Shown here: in pieces, positions 54,189-62,941 of the stretch
Position numbering within the stretch: the first letter of the stretch is position 1
How the letters are laid out: every line of letters begins with the position of its first letter
Assembly: GCF_002174455.2 (NCBI RefSeq)
Contig: NZ_CP147246.1
Span: 3,167,001 to 3,231,000, forward strand
Length of the DNA: 64,000 bases
From: Enterococcus sp. 9D6_DIV0238
GTDB lineage: Bacteria; Bacillota; Bacilli; Lactobacillales; Enterococcaceae
Reading direction: 5' to 3'
Program-made: the position numbers and the translations under genes
The notes under the pieces: generated by a model
What the model was told of the DNA's origin: nothing
Seen by the model: the letters and a program-made list of their open reading frames with translations, nothing else
Databases searched by the model: none

Positions 54189-55148
54189 CTAAAACCAAAA
54201 TAGTCTAGGCTCTGTTGCAAATGAAAAGTCTGTTCCTCGTTTGCCTAGAATTTCGCCATCTGCATGGATATATTCAGGAACAGTTGAAACTATTCTTAAT
54301 TTACTTGATTGAAAATGATGAAAATACTTAGATTTCATGTGCTTTTTTTGAATCAATAAAATAATCAACCAAAAAATTTTGAATAGATTGACCCGTTCGA
54401 CTAATACAAAATCCAAAACCGGTTTGCGTGGATCGGCAACTGGTGCAATCGCAACGCCTCCTCCAAAGTAAGGATGGTTAGTTACTGTACACAAAAACGC
54501 ACGGTCAAACTCGAGGTCTTGTCCATTCACTTCTACACGAACAGGAAATCCTTTTTGAGTGAATAAAACTTTTAGAATCGAAAAAATATAAGAAAGTGAG
54601 CCTAAATTGAATCTATTCAATGCATGCTTCGAGGCTGATTCATTGGCTGCATTGACGATAGCTGCATCTAAACCAATGCCGACATTATTGCCGGCAATCC
54701 CCTGTTCTTCCTGGATCGATTCATTATAGGTGATGACTTGCAGTTCTTGCGGTCGTTCCGCCTTCAGCAATTGAACGAAGGCTTTTTCCGTTTGACGTGA
54801 AATTCCGGCACCACGAGCAAAATCGTTCCCCGAGCCACAAGGAATATATCCTAAGGGAATGTTTGGATCAAACGCTTGCAGGGCATTCATCACACTATGT
54901 AAAGTTCCGTCGCCGCCTAAAACGACGAGTAATGGAAATACTTCGATATCCAAATCATCTGACCAAGGAAGCAGTGTATGCTCAACCAATTCTTGGACGA
55001 TCACTTCTTCGTGACCTGCATATTCTGTATAAAAAACTGTATGATCGATTGCTACTGTTTGTAATTGATTAATGATTTTTTGAGCAGCCTTTTTCCCAGT
55101 CCCGCTGCCGGCGTTTTCATTGATGACAAGATAAAAATGCTTTTTCAT
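54189..55148 (-). CDS. DagK/YegS-type lipid kinase
   Basis: A 319-aa diacylglycerol-kinase-catalytic-domain protein. The nucleotide loop VVLGGDGTLHSVMN is at about 76-89, with PLGYIPCGSGNDFARG near 105 and the C-terminal beta-sandwich ending HADGEILGKRG. It is related to DagK, which recycles diacylglycerol from lipoteichoic acid synthesis, but paralogues such as YegS/BmrU exist in most Firmicutes. The essential DagK cannot be told from them without alignment. GAGGAAAC precedes the ATG. Confidence 0.87.
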   Translation of the reverse strand: MKKHFYLVINENAGSGTGKKAAQKIINQLQTVAIDHTVFYTEYAGHEEVIVQELVEHTLLPWSDDLDIEVFPLLVVLGGDGTLHSVMNALQAFDPNIPLGYIPCGSGNDFARGAGISRQTEKAFVQLLKAERPQELQVITYNESIQEEQGIAGNNVGIGLDAAIVNAANESASKHALNRFNLGSLSYIFSILKVLFTQKGFPVRVEVNGQDLEFDRAFLCTVTNHPYFGGGVAIAPVADPRKPVLDFVLVERVNLFKIFWLIILLIQKKHMKSKYFHHFQSSKLRIVSTVPEYIHADGEILGKRGTDFSFATEPRLFWF

Positions 55149-55250
55149 TTGTTTCCTCCTTGTTCAAAGTCTTATTATAACAGACAATGGAAAAATTAAG
55201 AATGTGCAATGCTTGAAAAGTATTCGGGAAAAAATAGTGATGATTTTCCA

Positions 55251-55279
55251 TTGTGAAAGAATCCAATATAAGCTATAAT
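55251..55279 (+). promoter_or_regulatory. queT promoter
   Basis: TTGTGA (55251-55256), a 17-bp spacer and TATAAT (55274-55279). Confidence 0.7.
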
Positions 55280-55316
55280 GCCTAAGTATCATTTTTTGAG
55301 AACGAAAAGTTCTCGG

Positions 55317-55364
55317 CAAGGTTCATCAACCATCCCTTGTAAAAAAACTCGGAGAAAGAAGGAG
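55317..55364 (+). promoter_or_regulatory. PreQ1-I riboswitch controlling queT
   Basis: CAAGG (55317-55321) pairs with CCTTG (55335-55339), the loop starts TTC, and the A7 tail plus CTC (55341-55350) follows. This is the preQ1-I aptamer layout (short P1 stem, C-rich loop, A-rich 3' tail folding back as a pseudoknot). The Shine-Dalgarno GAAGGAG (55358-55364) lies directly after the tail and no terminator follows, so control is probably of translation. A separate hairpin GAGAAC/GTTCTC (55298-55314) lies just upstream. The downstream queuosine-precursor transporter gene supports the call. Confidence 0.75.
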
Positions 55365-55369
55365 AAACT

Positions 55370-55876
55370 ATGCAAAAAACTGTTACAACAAACAGTAAAG
55401 TCAAAGTAATTACCATGAACAGTATCGTGATGGCGCTCTATCTTGCCTTAACGCTATTGGTCGCGCCAGTTTCGTCAGGACCGATCCAATTTAGAATCTC
55501 GGAAAGTCTGAATCACTTAGTCGTTTTCAACCGCAAGTTGATGTGGGGTGTTTTAGGTGGAGTAATTGTTTATAATTTCTTTTTTGGTTTTGGTGCTATC
55601 GATGCGCTATATGGCGGAATGCAGTCATTTATTTCACTAGGCTTAACAGCCTTGCTTTATAAAAAAGTACCTAATGTGATGCTTCGATTAGCATTGAATA
55701 CGGTCTTTTTTACGGCTACCATGTGTATCATCGCATATATGTTGGCGCCACAAGGTGGAGCTGCTTTTTGGGGCAATTATGCAACACTTGCACTTAGTGA
55801 ATTTGTGACAATGGCAGTAGCCGCACCGATCATGTATTGGATCAATAAATCGGTTCATTTTGAAAAAAGAGCATAA
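55370..55876 (+). CDS. queT: QueT family queuosine-precursor transporter
   Basis: A 168-aa integral membrane protein with about five to six helices, expected to be the S component of an ECF importer for preQ1 or related precursors of queuosine. GPIQFRISESLNHLVVFN, with RISE, is the QueT signature. GGVIVYNFFFGFGAIDALYGG follows. It sits directly behind a preQ1-I aptamer. GAAGGAG gives the ATG start. Monocistronic. Confidence 0.9.
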   Translation: MQKTVTTNSKVKVITMNSIVMALYLALTLLVAPVSSGPIQFRISESLNHLVVFNRKLMWGVLGGVIVYNFFFGFGAIDALYGGMQSFISLGLTALLYKKVPNVMLRLALNTVFFTATMCIIAYMLAPQGGAAFWGNYATLALSEFVTMAVAAPIMYWINKSVHFEKRA

Positions 55877-55947
55877 TTCAAATAGTATCTAAAAATGTGG
55901 TTGGGACTACAGGAGTTTCTTTTGATACCACTGTTTATTAAATTTTA

Positions 55948-55992
55948 GAGTGCGAAACAAAACGATTTTTAGTTTTGTTCCGTACTCTTATT
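55948..55992 (+). terminator. Terminator after queT (GAAACAAAAC family)
   Basis: AGAGTGCGAAACAAAAC (55948-55964) pairs with 55973-55989 with two wobble positions; loop GATTTTTA. Confidence 0.75.
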
Positions 55993-56101
55993 TCTTTAAT
56001 GATCCATTTTTTATTTATTTTCCCGAAAAACTTTACTGTTCCTAGTGGCTAAATTATGATATGGTAATACAGAAGCAAAAATGTAGAGGAGTTTTTAACC
56101 A

Positions 56102-57307
56102 ATGTTTGAATTTAAGATCGGAATCGATGCAAAAGAACATGATTCCTTTGTAGAAAACCATCCCTTATGTAATTTACTGCAATCATCTGCTTGGGGAAAA
56201 GTAAAAGATAACTGGGGCTCAGAACTTGTCGGTGTTTATGAAAATGGGACGCTCGTTGCCTCTAGTTTGGTTTTGATCAGACCTTTACCGATGAAATTTT
56301 CCATGTTATATACCCCACGCGGACCGATCATGGATTATTCTAATAAAGAATTAGTCACTTTCTTTTTAAAAGAATTAAAAAAATTCGGCAAACAAAAAAG
56401 AGCTTTATTTGTGAAGATGGATCCAACGGTACATTACAAAGATTTTCATTTAGGTGAGGAACAAACGCTCGATCCTGCTGCCAAAACGATCATCGATAAT
56501 CTAATTGCCAGCGGAGCAAAACATCAAGGGTTGACGATGGCGATGGATGCAACGATTCAGCCACGTTTCCAAGCAAATATCTATAAAGAAGATTTCAGTG
56601 AAGAGCAACTGTCAAAAAGTACGAAGAAAATGATGAAGCAAGCGCAGAAAAAAGGTGTCACAGTGAAAATGGGACATACTGATTTTGTTGATGATTTTGC
56701 CAAAGTCATTGAATTGACGACAGAACGACAACATATTTCTTTAAGAAATAGTGATTATTTCAAAAAGCTATTACAGATCTATCCAGAAAATTCATTCATC
56801 ATGTTGGCAGAAGTGAATTTGAAAGAACGTTATGAAGAAACTAAACAACGTTTCGATAAAAACAAAGAAGATCTGGCAAATTTAAAAGAAAATCAAGTTA
56901 AGAAGCGTCATAATTTAGAAGAATTAGATTTTTCTTTGACACGTGAAATGACAGAATTAGAAGAAAATATCGCACATTCCGGGGATGTTGCTGTCGTTGC
57001 AGGTGCTTTGGCGGTCACATTCGGTTCAACGAGCGAAATTTTATATGCGGGTATGGATGACCGTTACAAGCGCTATATGCCTGCGTATTTAACGTGGTTC
57101 GATGCAATCGAAGAATGCTTTAAACGAGGATGTTCTTCGTGCAATATGGGTGGACTTGAAGGAAGTTTGAACGATGGTTTGATCAAATTCAAATCTAATT
57201 TTAATCCAACGGTCAATGAATTTATTGGTGAGTTTGATTTACCTGTCAATAATTTATTATTTAAAGCAAGTGAATATGCATATAAGTTAAGAAAACAGAA
57301 AAAATAA
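56102..57307 (+). CDS. Fem-family peptidoglycan branch aminoacyltransferase
   Basis: A 401-aa FemABX-type transferase that uses aminoacyl-tRNA to build the side branch on lipid II; in E. faecalis the equivalent BppA enzymes add alanines. Two GNAT-like halves are visible: NLLQSSAWGKVKDNWGSELV in the first, and LYAGMDDRYKRYMPAYLTW plus CNMGGLEGSLNDGLIKFK in the second. A coiled-coil insert (about 235-290; many E/K/L) lies between, as in FemX/FemA. Which position (first or second residue) it adds is not clear, and no second Fem gene is present here. GAGGAG precedes the ATG. Confidence 0.88.
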   Translation: MFEFKIGIDAKEHDSFVENHPLCNLLQSSAWGKVKDNWGSELVGVYENGTLVASSLVLIRPLPMKFSMLYTPRGPIMDYSNKELVTFFLKELKKFGKQKRALFVKMDPTVHYKDFHLGEEQTLDPAAKTIIDNLIASGAKHQGLTMAMDATIQPRFQANIYKEDFSEEQLSKSTKKMMKQAQKKGVTVKMGHTDFVDDFAKVIELTTERQHISLRNSDYFKKLLQIYPENSFIMLAEVNLKERYEETKQRFDKNKEDLANLKENQVKKRHNLEELDFSLTREMTELEENIAHSGDVAVVAGALAVTFGSTSEILYAGMDDRYKRYMPAYLTWFDAIEECFKRGCSSCNMGGLEGSLNDGLIKFKSNFNPTVNEFIGEFDLPVNNLLFKASEYAYKLRKQKK

Positions 57308-57308
57308 A

Positions 57309-57356
57309 TAAAAGAGGTGCGATTTCGATGGAAAAAATTGAAATCGTATCTTTTTT
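57309..57356 (+). terminator. Terminator after the Fem gene
   Basis: AAAAGAGGTGCGATTTC (57309-57325) pairs with 57339-57355 (two mismatches or wobbles) and is followed by T. Confidence 0.65.
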
Positions 57357-57425
57357 ATTGGGTTTACCTTCTGGCGGAAAAATGAGATAATCAAAAAGGA
57401 AAAGTGAGTTTTTGGAGGGAATAAA

Positions 57426-58685
57426 ATGGAAGAAACGTTAGTTCAGAATCAATGTTCAGCTTGTGGGGGAGCGATCAATGATCCATCATTTAAAAATTGT
57501 CCGCATTGCGGAACTACTTTGGATATGATCCAAAAGGAAATCGATGAGAAAAACAAAAATATCGAGTTGTGTGCAAATTGCGGCTCACCGGTGACTTTTA
57601 ATATTGAGAAACAGCAATTTTCATGCGATTTTTGTCACTCGACTTTTACAACAAAAGCGGAGCAAGATTTTGATAATTTGACCTATGAAGCGGATGATTT
57701 GATTCCGTTTCAAGTGCCGGAAGGCTTAGCAAAAAAGAAATTTTATGAATGGTTGATCGCAGGGGAAAATGTTCCTTTAGATATTCTTGGAAAAGCAACG
57801 AGCATCCAATTAGAACAAGTGTATATTCCTTATTTGGGGGCAAGTGTTTCATATGAAGGCTCTTGGAGTGCCGATATTGGTTATAATCGCAGTGAAACCT
57901 ATACAGAATATGTAACAAAAGAGGATAAAAATGGCAATAAATATACAGAGCCTGTGACTAAAACGCGAACAGTCGTTGATTGGAATCATTCAAGCGATAT
58001 TTTCACAGGAACCGCTTATAAAAGTTATCTGATCAACAATGAATTGACAGGAGCTGTTGCGACATTTGCAGAAAAAGCTTCCGGACTAGCAATCATAAAT
58101 GAAGTGAAGCCTTTTGATGCGCATTATACAGCTGGAACACGTCAACTGAAAATTTCGTCAGATAAGGTTTCAGAAGCGTTACGTTCTGTTCGTGGATTTG
58201 CCCATGAAGAAGCACGCAAGAAAATGAAGAGCCTCTTACCTGGTGATAAGAATAAGAATGAAAAAATCACTAAATTTTCGTATACGTTGATATCAAAATA
58301 TACGTATGTACCATTTTGGAAAATTACGTATAAATACGAAGGAATCGATCATATGTCGTTGATGACTGCATCTAAAAAGGAAAAAATTGACATTGACGGC
58401 AGTCGTCCTGTGAGTCAGGAAGATTCAACAATTGAAAAAGGGATGAAGCGCAAGGGACGTTACGGTTTGTTTGCAAGTCTTGGATTTTTCTTAGTTTTCG
58501 CATTTGAAGTTCTTCCCGAGTCCATTGAACCTCTACTGTCATTCCTTGTTGTAGGCGGTATTGGTGTTTGGCTATTTTTTGCAATAAAAAGGCATAGATT
58601 CCTCGGTGCAAATAAGAAAAATTTAAAAAATAACTTGCAAGAGCATCCTGAATATATGAGTTTACTAAAACAATATTCAGAATAA
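57426..58685 (+). CDS. Zinc-ribbon membrane protein of unknown function
   Basis: A 419-aa protein. Two N-terminal zinc ribbons use CxxC pairs at Cys10/13 and 25/28, and Cys49/52 and 67/70. A middle region (about 85-310) contains YIPYLGASVSYEGSWSADIG and repeats Tyr/Thr-rich strands, and two membrane helices lie near 345-385 (YGLFASLGFFLVFAFEVLP, LLSFLVVGGIGVWLFFAI). It resembles Firmicute proteins loosely labelled helicase-like or TFIIB-type zinc ribbon, but no helicase motif is present. Probably a membrane-anchored protein with cytosolic zinc ribbons. Start behind TTTGGAGGG. Confidence 0.75.
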   Translation: MEETLVQNQCSACGGAINDPSFKNCPHCGTTLDMIQKEIDEKNKNIELCANCGSPVTFNIEKQQFSCDFCHSTFTTKAEQDFDNLTYEADDLIPFQVPEGLAKKKFYEWLIAGENVPLDILGKATSIQLEQVYIPYLGASVSYEGSWSADIGYNRSETYTEYVTKEDKNGNKYTEPVTKTRTVVDWNHSSDIFTGTAYKSYLINNELTGAVATFAEKASGLAIINEVKPFDAHYTAGTRQLKISSDKVSEALRSVRGFAHEEARKKMKSLLPGDKNKNEKITKFSYTLISKYTYVPFWKITYKYEGIDHMSLMTASKKEKIDIDGSRPVSQEDSTIEKGMKRKGRYGLFASLGFFLVFAFEVLPESIEPLLSFLVVGGIGVWLFFAIKRHRFLGANKKNLKNNLQEHPEYMSLLKQYSE

Positions 58686-58700
58686 GCTTGGCGTGAGATA

Positions 58701-58740
58701 GTGAGAGCTAGAAATTTTTTTAATTTCTAGCTCACTCTTA
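58701..58740 (+). terminator. Terminator after the zinc-ribbon gene
   Basis: GTGAG-a-GCTAGAAATT (58701-58715) pairs with AATTTCTAGCTCAC (58722-58735). Confidence 0.6.
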
Positions 58741-58895
58741 TTTGTTATAATCGATTTTTGTCATTATATTTATTTCAAATGAGACTAAAAAATGTTTGTA
58801 GAGATTTTTATGTAGATAAAATATTCTTCGAAAAGATCAATGGCTAGAATGTTTACAAATGAATAACCGTAAAGAGAAAAAGGAGTTGGAAAAAA

Positions 58896-60350
58896 GTGTT
58901 AGCTGTTGAAAAAAATAAACGAAGTATCCTCTTAGTTTTTTTTATTTATCTGGTCATCAATTTGGCGATAGGGATAGTGAATTTTCCTTATTTAGATGAT
59001 GTTGGACGGCAATTATGGGGATATTCAAAATTTGCAGAAGGATATTCACGGTGGGGCAGTGAGATTTTAGCTTGGGTGATACAGGGAAGTAGGCATCTAA
59101 CTGATTTAGGATTAGTTTCTTCGATTCTAACGGCAATTATTTTAACTATCTCCAGTAGTATCGTCGTATATGTATTAAATGATAAAAAATTACAGATCAT
59201 TCCAATGATTGTATCCACGATCGTCGGGATAAATCCTTGGTTTCTTCAAAATATAAGTTTCAGATTTGATGCTCCTTTTATGGCATTCAGCATTTTGTTC
59301 TCAGTCATTCCATTTCTTTGGTGGGAGGGCAAGCAGTATTTCTTTTTCTGGATATCGGTTATCGGCGTCTTTCTTATGTGTAATACCTATCAAGCGTCTT
59401 CTGGTGTATATCTTCTTTTAGTATTGGCTTTGTCATTCAAAAGGATTTTGGAAAACGAAAAATGGATAGAAATCCTCAAACAAATAGCGTTGTCAGCGTT
59501 AGCTTATATTGTTGCTATGGGGAGCTATGTACTTGAAATGAAATTTAACCCTGAATTAGCAAATAGAGGCGGCAATGTTGCAATAGCCTCTCTAAAAGAT
59601 ATTCCAGCGGTTATCTTTATTAATAGCAAAATGTATTTGCAAAAAATTATAGAACAAAGTACGCGCTTATGGATATTATTCGTTATAGTTTTGTTGATAG
59701 TGTTCATTTTTGTTCACGTTATTACAGCTAAAACTAAAAGAGCTAATGTCTTCTTTTTTTCTTTTGTTTATTTGATTTTAGGATCAATATTAAGCTATGG
59801 TGTTTTCTTGATATTCTCAGAAAAATTAGCTTTAGCAGCGCCAAGATACGCTTATGGATTTAGTATTTTTGTTGCTATAACACTTATCTTACTTTTAAAT
59901 CGATTGCCTAGGATTCCTAGTTTATCAATACCGATACAAGGAATAATCACTCTATTTTGTTTCTATTTACTGTCATTTCCTTTTGTCTATGCCTCATCTT
60001 TGTCCTATCAACTTGATGCATTTGAACGTCAAAGCCTTGTGTTAGCATCAGATTTAAAGGATTTAGTACTTTCAGATAAGCAAAAGGTCTATTCAAACAC
60101 TCTTTTTAAAGAATCACCTGTATTTGAAAATACCGCTAAAAACTACCCGATCTTAAAAGATTTAGTACCAACAAATACAGCACTTTTCTGGCCAAATCAA
60201 GTGCTATTCAAAACATATTCAGGTATGAATATTGATATCCAACCTTTTAACTTAGAAGAATTCCAATCCGATGAAAAAGAACGAAAGAAGTCGGACTATT
60301 ATTATGATATTTACCAAAAAAATCAGGATATTTATATTATTGTTAAGTAA
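58896..60350 (+). CDS. GtrII-like membrane glucosyltransferase
   Basis: A 484-aa integral membrane protein with about ten to eleven helices and a soluble C-terminal part (about 390-484). The acidic motif NFPYLDDVGRQLWGY (about 28-42) and the following WGS...AWVIQGS region match the GtrII/GT-C type, in which a paired Asp near the first outer loop binds polyprenyl-phosphate sugar. Members decorate teichoic acids or polysaccharides with glucose. No flippase or polyprenyl-glucose synthase gene is beside it, so its substrate is unknown. GTG start behind AAAAGGAG. Confidence 0.75.
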   Translation: MLAVEKNKRSILLVFFIYLVINLAIGIVNFPYLDDVGRQLWGYSKFAEGYSRWGSEILAWVIQGSRHLTDLGLVSSILTAIILTISSSIVVYVLNDKKLQIIPMIVSTIVGINPWFLQNISFRFDAPFMAFSILFSVIPFLWWEGKQYFFFWISVIGVFLMCNTYQASSGVYLLLVLALSFKRILENEKWIEILKQIALSALAYIVAMGSYVLEMKFNPELANRGGNVAIASLKDIPAVIFINSKMYLQKIIEQSTRLWILFVIVLLIVFIFVHVITAKTKRANVFFFSFVYLILGSILSYGVFLIFSEKLALAAPRYAYGFSIFVAITLILLLNRLPRIPSLSIPIQGIITLFCFYLLSFPFVYASSLSYQLDAFERQSLVLASDLKDLVLSDKQKVYSNTLFKESPVFENTAKNYPILKDLVPTNTALFWPNQVLFKTYSGMNIDIQPFNLEEFQSDEKERKKSDYYYDIYQKNQDIYIIVK

Positions 60351-60711
60351 ACAAAATCAATTAGTGTAATTGATATGCATGATGAAAAAAGCTGGTCGTT
60401 ATATCTATATTGTTACTATTAGACAGAGATAAAAGGGTAAAGCTGGCAATGGATTTAAAAAGGTATTGGATGGTTTAGAAAATAAATCAGGTGAAGCTTA
60501 TAGGACAAAAAATTTAAGTACTTTTTCTATCAATAATCGATTCTGTGGTTCAAATGAGTATTGACGTAGCTTTTAAAGAGGAATTGCAAAAGTTACAGAT
60601 AAAAAAAATTGTTCAAAATAAATTAAATTTATTCTTTAGAGAGCGTGTCATCTAAGTGAATGGATTGAAATTGCAATCTGATACAACGTAAATTGTTTTA
60701 TCGAGTATTTT

Positions 60712-60753
60712 GTTTAGAGGATAACTCAACCAGTTATCCTCTAAACTTTTTTA
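60712..60753 (+). terminator. Terminator in the gap before mobA
   Basis: GTTTAGAGGATAACT (60712-60726) pairs perfectly with AGTTATCCTCTAAAC (60732-60746); 5-nt loop; T6 follows. Confidence 0.85.
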
Positions 60754-60792
60754 TATAAAAATTTACTGTAACAGACAAAATAGCTACAAGAA

Positions 60793-60818
60793 TACCTTTA
60801 TCGAATCAGATAAAGGTA
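60793..60818. promoter_or_regulatory. Inverted repeat upstream of the mobA promoter
   Basis: TACCTTTATC (60793-60802) and GATAAAGGTA (60809-60818), a perfect 10-bp repeat with 6-bp spacer, ending 20 bases before the -35. Possible activator site. Confidence 0.5.
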
Positions 60819-60838
60819 AGAAATAATAAAAATAATAA

Positions 60839-60866
60839 TTGACTTGTTGAAAGGATGTTTTATAAT
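60839..60866 (+). promoter_or_regulatory. Promoter of the mobA/formate cluster
   Basis: TTGACT (60839-60844), a 16-bp spacer and TATAAT (60861-60866). Confidence 0.7.
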
Positions 60867-60954
60867 AGAGTAAATGAAAGTGCTTAAAAATATTTATGCT
60901 AGATGAAAAATATTTAGTTTTTTTTGATTTACTTTAGCTAGAAGGAGGAGTTCT

Positions 60955-61524
60955 GTGGGAATGATCAAAGAGGCTACAGCCGTCATTTTATGTGGGGGAA
61001 AAAGTACAAGAATGGGCTTTGATAAATCTTTGCTAAAAGTCAATGGAGAGTTCGTTCTACTTAGAACAGTAAAACAGCTCCAAAAAATTTTTCCCAAAGT
61101 ATTGCTCGTAGCAAATCAAAGAACAAAATTTCCAGCTGTTTTTTCTCAAGTGACTATCATTGAAGATCATTACCATGAAAAAGGGCCTTTGGGAGGTTTA
61201 GCAACTGGACTGGAAGAAATAGAAACAGAATATCTATTTTTAGTTGCTTGTGATATCCCTAACTTGACAGTTGATTTGATTCGGATCATGACAGAGTATT
61301 TATCAACATATCAAATTGTACTATGTCAGCAAAACGGTCGATTGGAACCCTTATTCGCTTTTTACCATCGTTCTTGTTTGTCTGTCTTTCAACAGCAGCT
61401 TACATCAAAAAATTGGCGCATAGCAAAAGAATTCGATCGATTTTCAGTTAAGATCATTACATTAGAAACGTCTACGACTATCAACAATGTGAACACGCCA
61501 AAAGAACTTGTCTTTTGGAATTAA
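60955..61524 (+). CDS. mobA: Molybdenum cofactor guanylyltransferase
   Basis: Adds GMP to molybdopterin to make the guanine-dinucleotide cofactor used by DMSO-reductase-family enzymes such as formate dehydrogenase. The 189-aa length is typical. The GTP-binding motif VILCGGKSTRMGFDKSLL lies at about 9-26, KGPLGGLATGLE near 72 and the metal site VACDIPNL near 96. Start is GTG 60955 with AAGGAGGAG upstream (ATG 60961 is an alternative). It is the first gene after a consensus promoter and points to a molybdoenzyme encoded downstream. Confidence 0.92.
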   Translation: MGMIKEATAVILCGGKSTRMGFDKSLLKVNGEFVLLRTVKQLQKIFPKVLLVANQRTKFPAVFSQVTIIEDHYHEKGPLGGLATGLEEIETEYLFLVACDIPNLTVDLIRIMTEYLSTYQIVLCQQNGRLEPLFAFYHRSCLSVFQQQLTSKNWRIAKEFDRFSVKIITLETSTTINNVNTPKELVFWN

Positions 61525-61551
61525 AATAAAGTGACATGAAAGGAGTACAGG

Positions 61552-62367
61552 ATGGATTTTGACAGCAGTCAGGAAGTCGTCAGCAGTTTAGGGGATAAAG
61601 CAAAGGTAAAGACGAAATTATCATTTGTTCGGTTGAGCATTTTAGGAATTATGGCAGGCTCTTTTATTGCACTGGGGTATTTATCGTTTATCAGAATTAC
61701 AGGAACTGTTCCTGAAACGTGGGGCAGCTTTGCGACGTTTTTAGGAGGTTGTTTATTTCCAATTGGATTGGTAGCGCTTACTTTTGTAGGTGGTGAGTTA
61801 GCAACAGGAAATATGATGGTGATGACTTTAGGATTGATGCAAAAGAAAATTACGAAAAAAGATGTGATTTATAATTGGCTGATCGTATTGATCACCAATT
61901 GTCTTGGCGGTTTTTTGGTCGCTTTTTTCTTCGGTCATATCGTTGGTTTGACTGAAGGTGCATTTCTAGAAAAAACGCTCTCTGTGGCACAGGCAAAAAT
62001 CAATGATACGCCGCTTGTAGCATTTGTTTCAGGTATTGGCTGTAATATTTTTGTTTGTCTAGCTGTCTATTTGGGTGCCATGGGGAAAACTTATTTAGGC
62101 AAGATTTTCGGGCTATGGTTTCCTGTAATGGTTTTTGTTGTTTGCGGATTTCAGCACGTTGTAGCGAACGCATTTATCATTCCCGCAGCGATTTTTTCTA
62201 ACGCAAGCAACATCCAGTGGTCTGAATACTTAATCAATACAGTGGTTGTTTTTTTCGGGAATGCAGTCGGCGGCAGTCTATTTTTAGCGGTACCTTTGAT
62301 GTTTGTCACAACTGAGAAAAAAGAAGCAGAAGAGCTAAGTGTAGGTGGCGTGTATGAAAAAACTTGA
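61552..62367 (+). CDS. Formate/nitrite transporter family channel
   Basis: A 271-aa FNT-family pentameric channel with six membrane helices. Family tracts include FVGGELATGNMMVMTLG (about 80-96) and the second signature GFQHVVANAFIIPAA (about 202-216), whose central His gates protonation in FocA. Given mobA and the NADH-dehydrogenase-like subunits beside it, formate is the likely substrate (FocA/FdhC type). AAAGGAG precedes the ATG. It overlaps the next gene by 14 bases. Confidence 0.9.
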   Translation: MDFDSSQEVVSSLGDKAKVKTKLSFVRLSILGIMAGSFIALGYLSFIRITGTVPETWGSFATFLGGCLFPIGLVALTFVGGELATGNMMVMTLGLMQKKITKKDVIYNWLIVLITNCLGGFLVAFFFGHIVGLTEGAFLEKTLSVAQAKINDTPLVAFVSGIGCNIFVCLAVYLGAMGKTYLGKIFGLWFPVMVFVVCGFQHVVANAFIIPAAIFSNASNIQWSEYLINTVVVFFGNAVGGSLFLAVPLMFVTTEKKEAEELSVGGVYEKT

Positions 62368-62941
62368 AATGCCTCTGATGGTTCAGATCGGTTCTACAGG
62401 ACGTAATAGTGGTAAGACAACGCTTGCGAAAACTTTAATAGAAAAAGGACAACCGTTTTTCCCTATCTATGGCTTAAAAGTCATTACGATCAGCGGTGCT
62501 AAAGGGAAATGCCAACGAGGAGAAACAGGTTGTGGGATATGTACAAGTATTGACGAAGGGTATGAATTGATCGAAGAAAAAAACGCCAGTGGGTCCAAAG
62601 ATACGATGCAGCTATTAAGAGCGGGGTGCGAAAAGGTCTATTTATTAAAGGTTTTTTACGATCATTTATTGGAAGGTCTTTTAGCTTTTCAACAAGTAGT
62701 TCCTGCAGATACAGTGGTCGTTTGTGAATCAAATTCTGTTCGTGAGGTAGTTGACCCCGGATTATTCATCATGATGAATAATCAGAAAGGAATGAAGAAA
62801 ACTGCAGCAAAAGTGATCGATCAAGCGGATTTGATTTTAAATTCTCCAGAATTACCCAATCATTTCGATCTCGTCAAAACCAATTCGGGTATTTATTATA
62901 ACAAAAAGGATAAGGATAGGAGAGCAAAAATATGGGGTTAA
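62354..62941 (+). CDS. MobB-like P-loop protein with a Cys cluster
   Basis: A 195-aa P-loop NTPase. Walker A is GSTGRNSGKTTL (about 14-25), as in the MobB proteins that assist cofactor maturation. Unlike ordinary MobB it carries GKCQRGETGCGICTS, three cysteines in a C-x7-C-x2-C pattern around residues 54-64, which could bind a metal. ESNSVREVVDPGLFIMM resembles Walker B-region tracts of SIMIBI NTPases. Start ATG 62354 follows AGGTGG; the longer GTG frame from 62345 is less likely. It lies between the formate channel and the NuoE-like gene, so a role in assembling the molybdoenzyme is inferred. Confidence 0.7.
   Translation: MKKLEMPLMVQIGSTGRNSGKTTLAKTLIEKGQPFFPIYGLKVITISGAKGKCQRGETGCGICTSIDEGYELIEEKNASGSKDTMQLLRAGCEKVYLLKVFYDHLLEGLLAFQQVVPADTVVVCESNSVREVVDPGLFIMMNNQKGMKKTAAKVIDQADLILNSPELPNHFDLVKTNSGIYYNKKDKDRRAKIWG

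Larger units (their letters stand above)
60351..60954. other. Gap with possible gene remnant before mobA
   Basis: No intact gene of normal size is visible in these 604 bases. Stretches with coding-like composition, such as 60443-60562 in one frame and a 33-codon frame at 60554-60655, could be remains of a decayed gene, but I recognise no family. A terminator at 60712-60746 lies far from the previous gene (60350). This implies a transcript within the gap or read-through. The right end holds a 10-bp inverted repeat and the mobA promoter. Confidence 0.45.
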
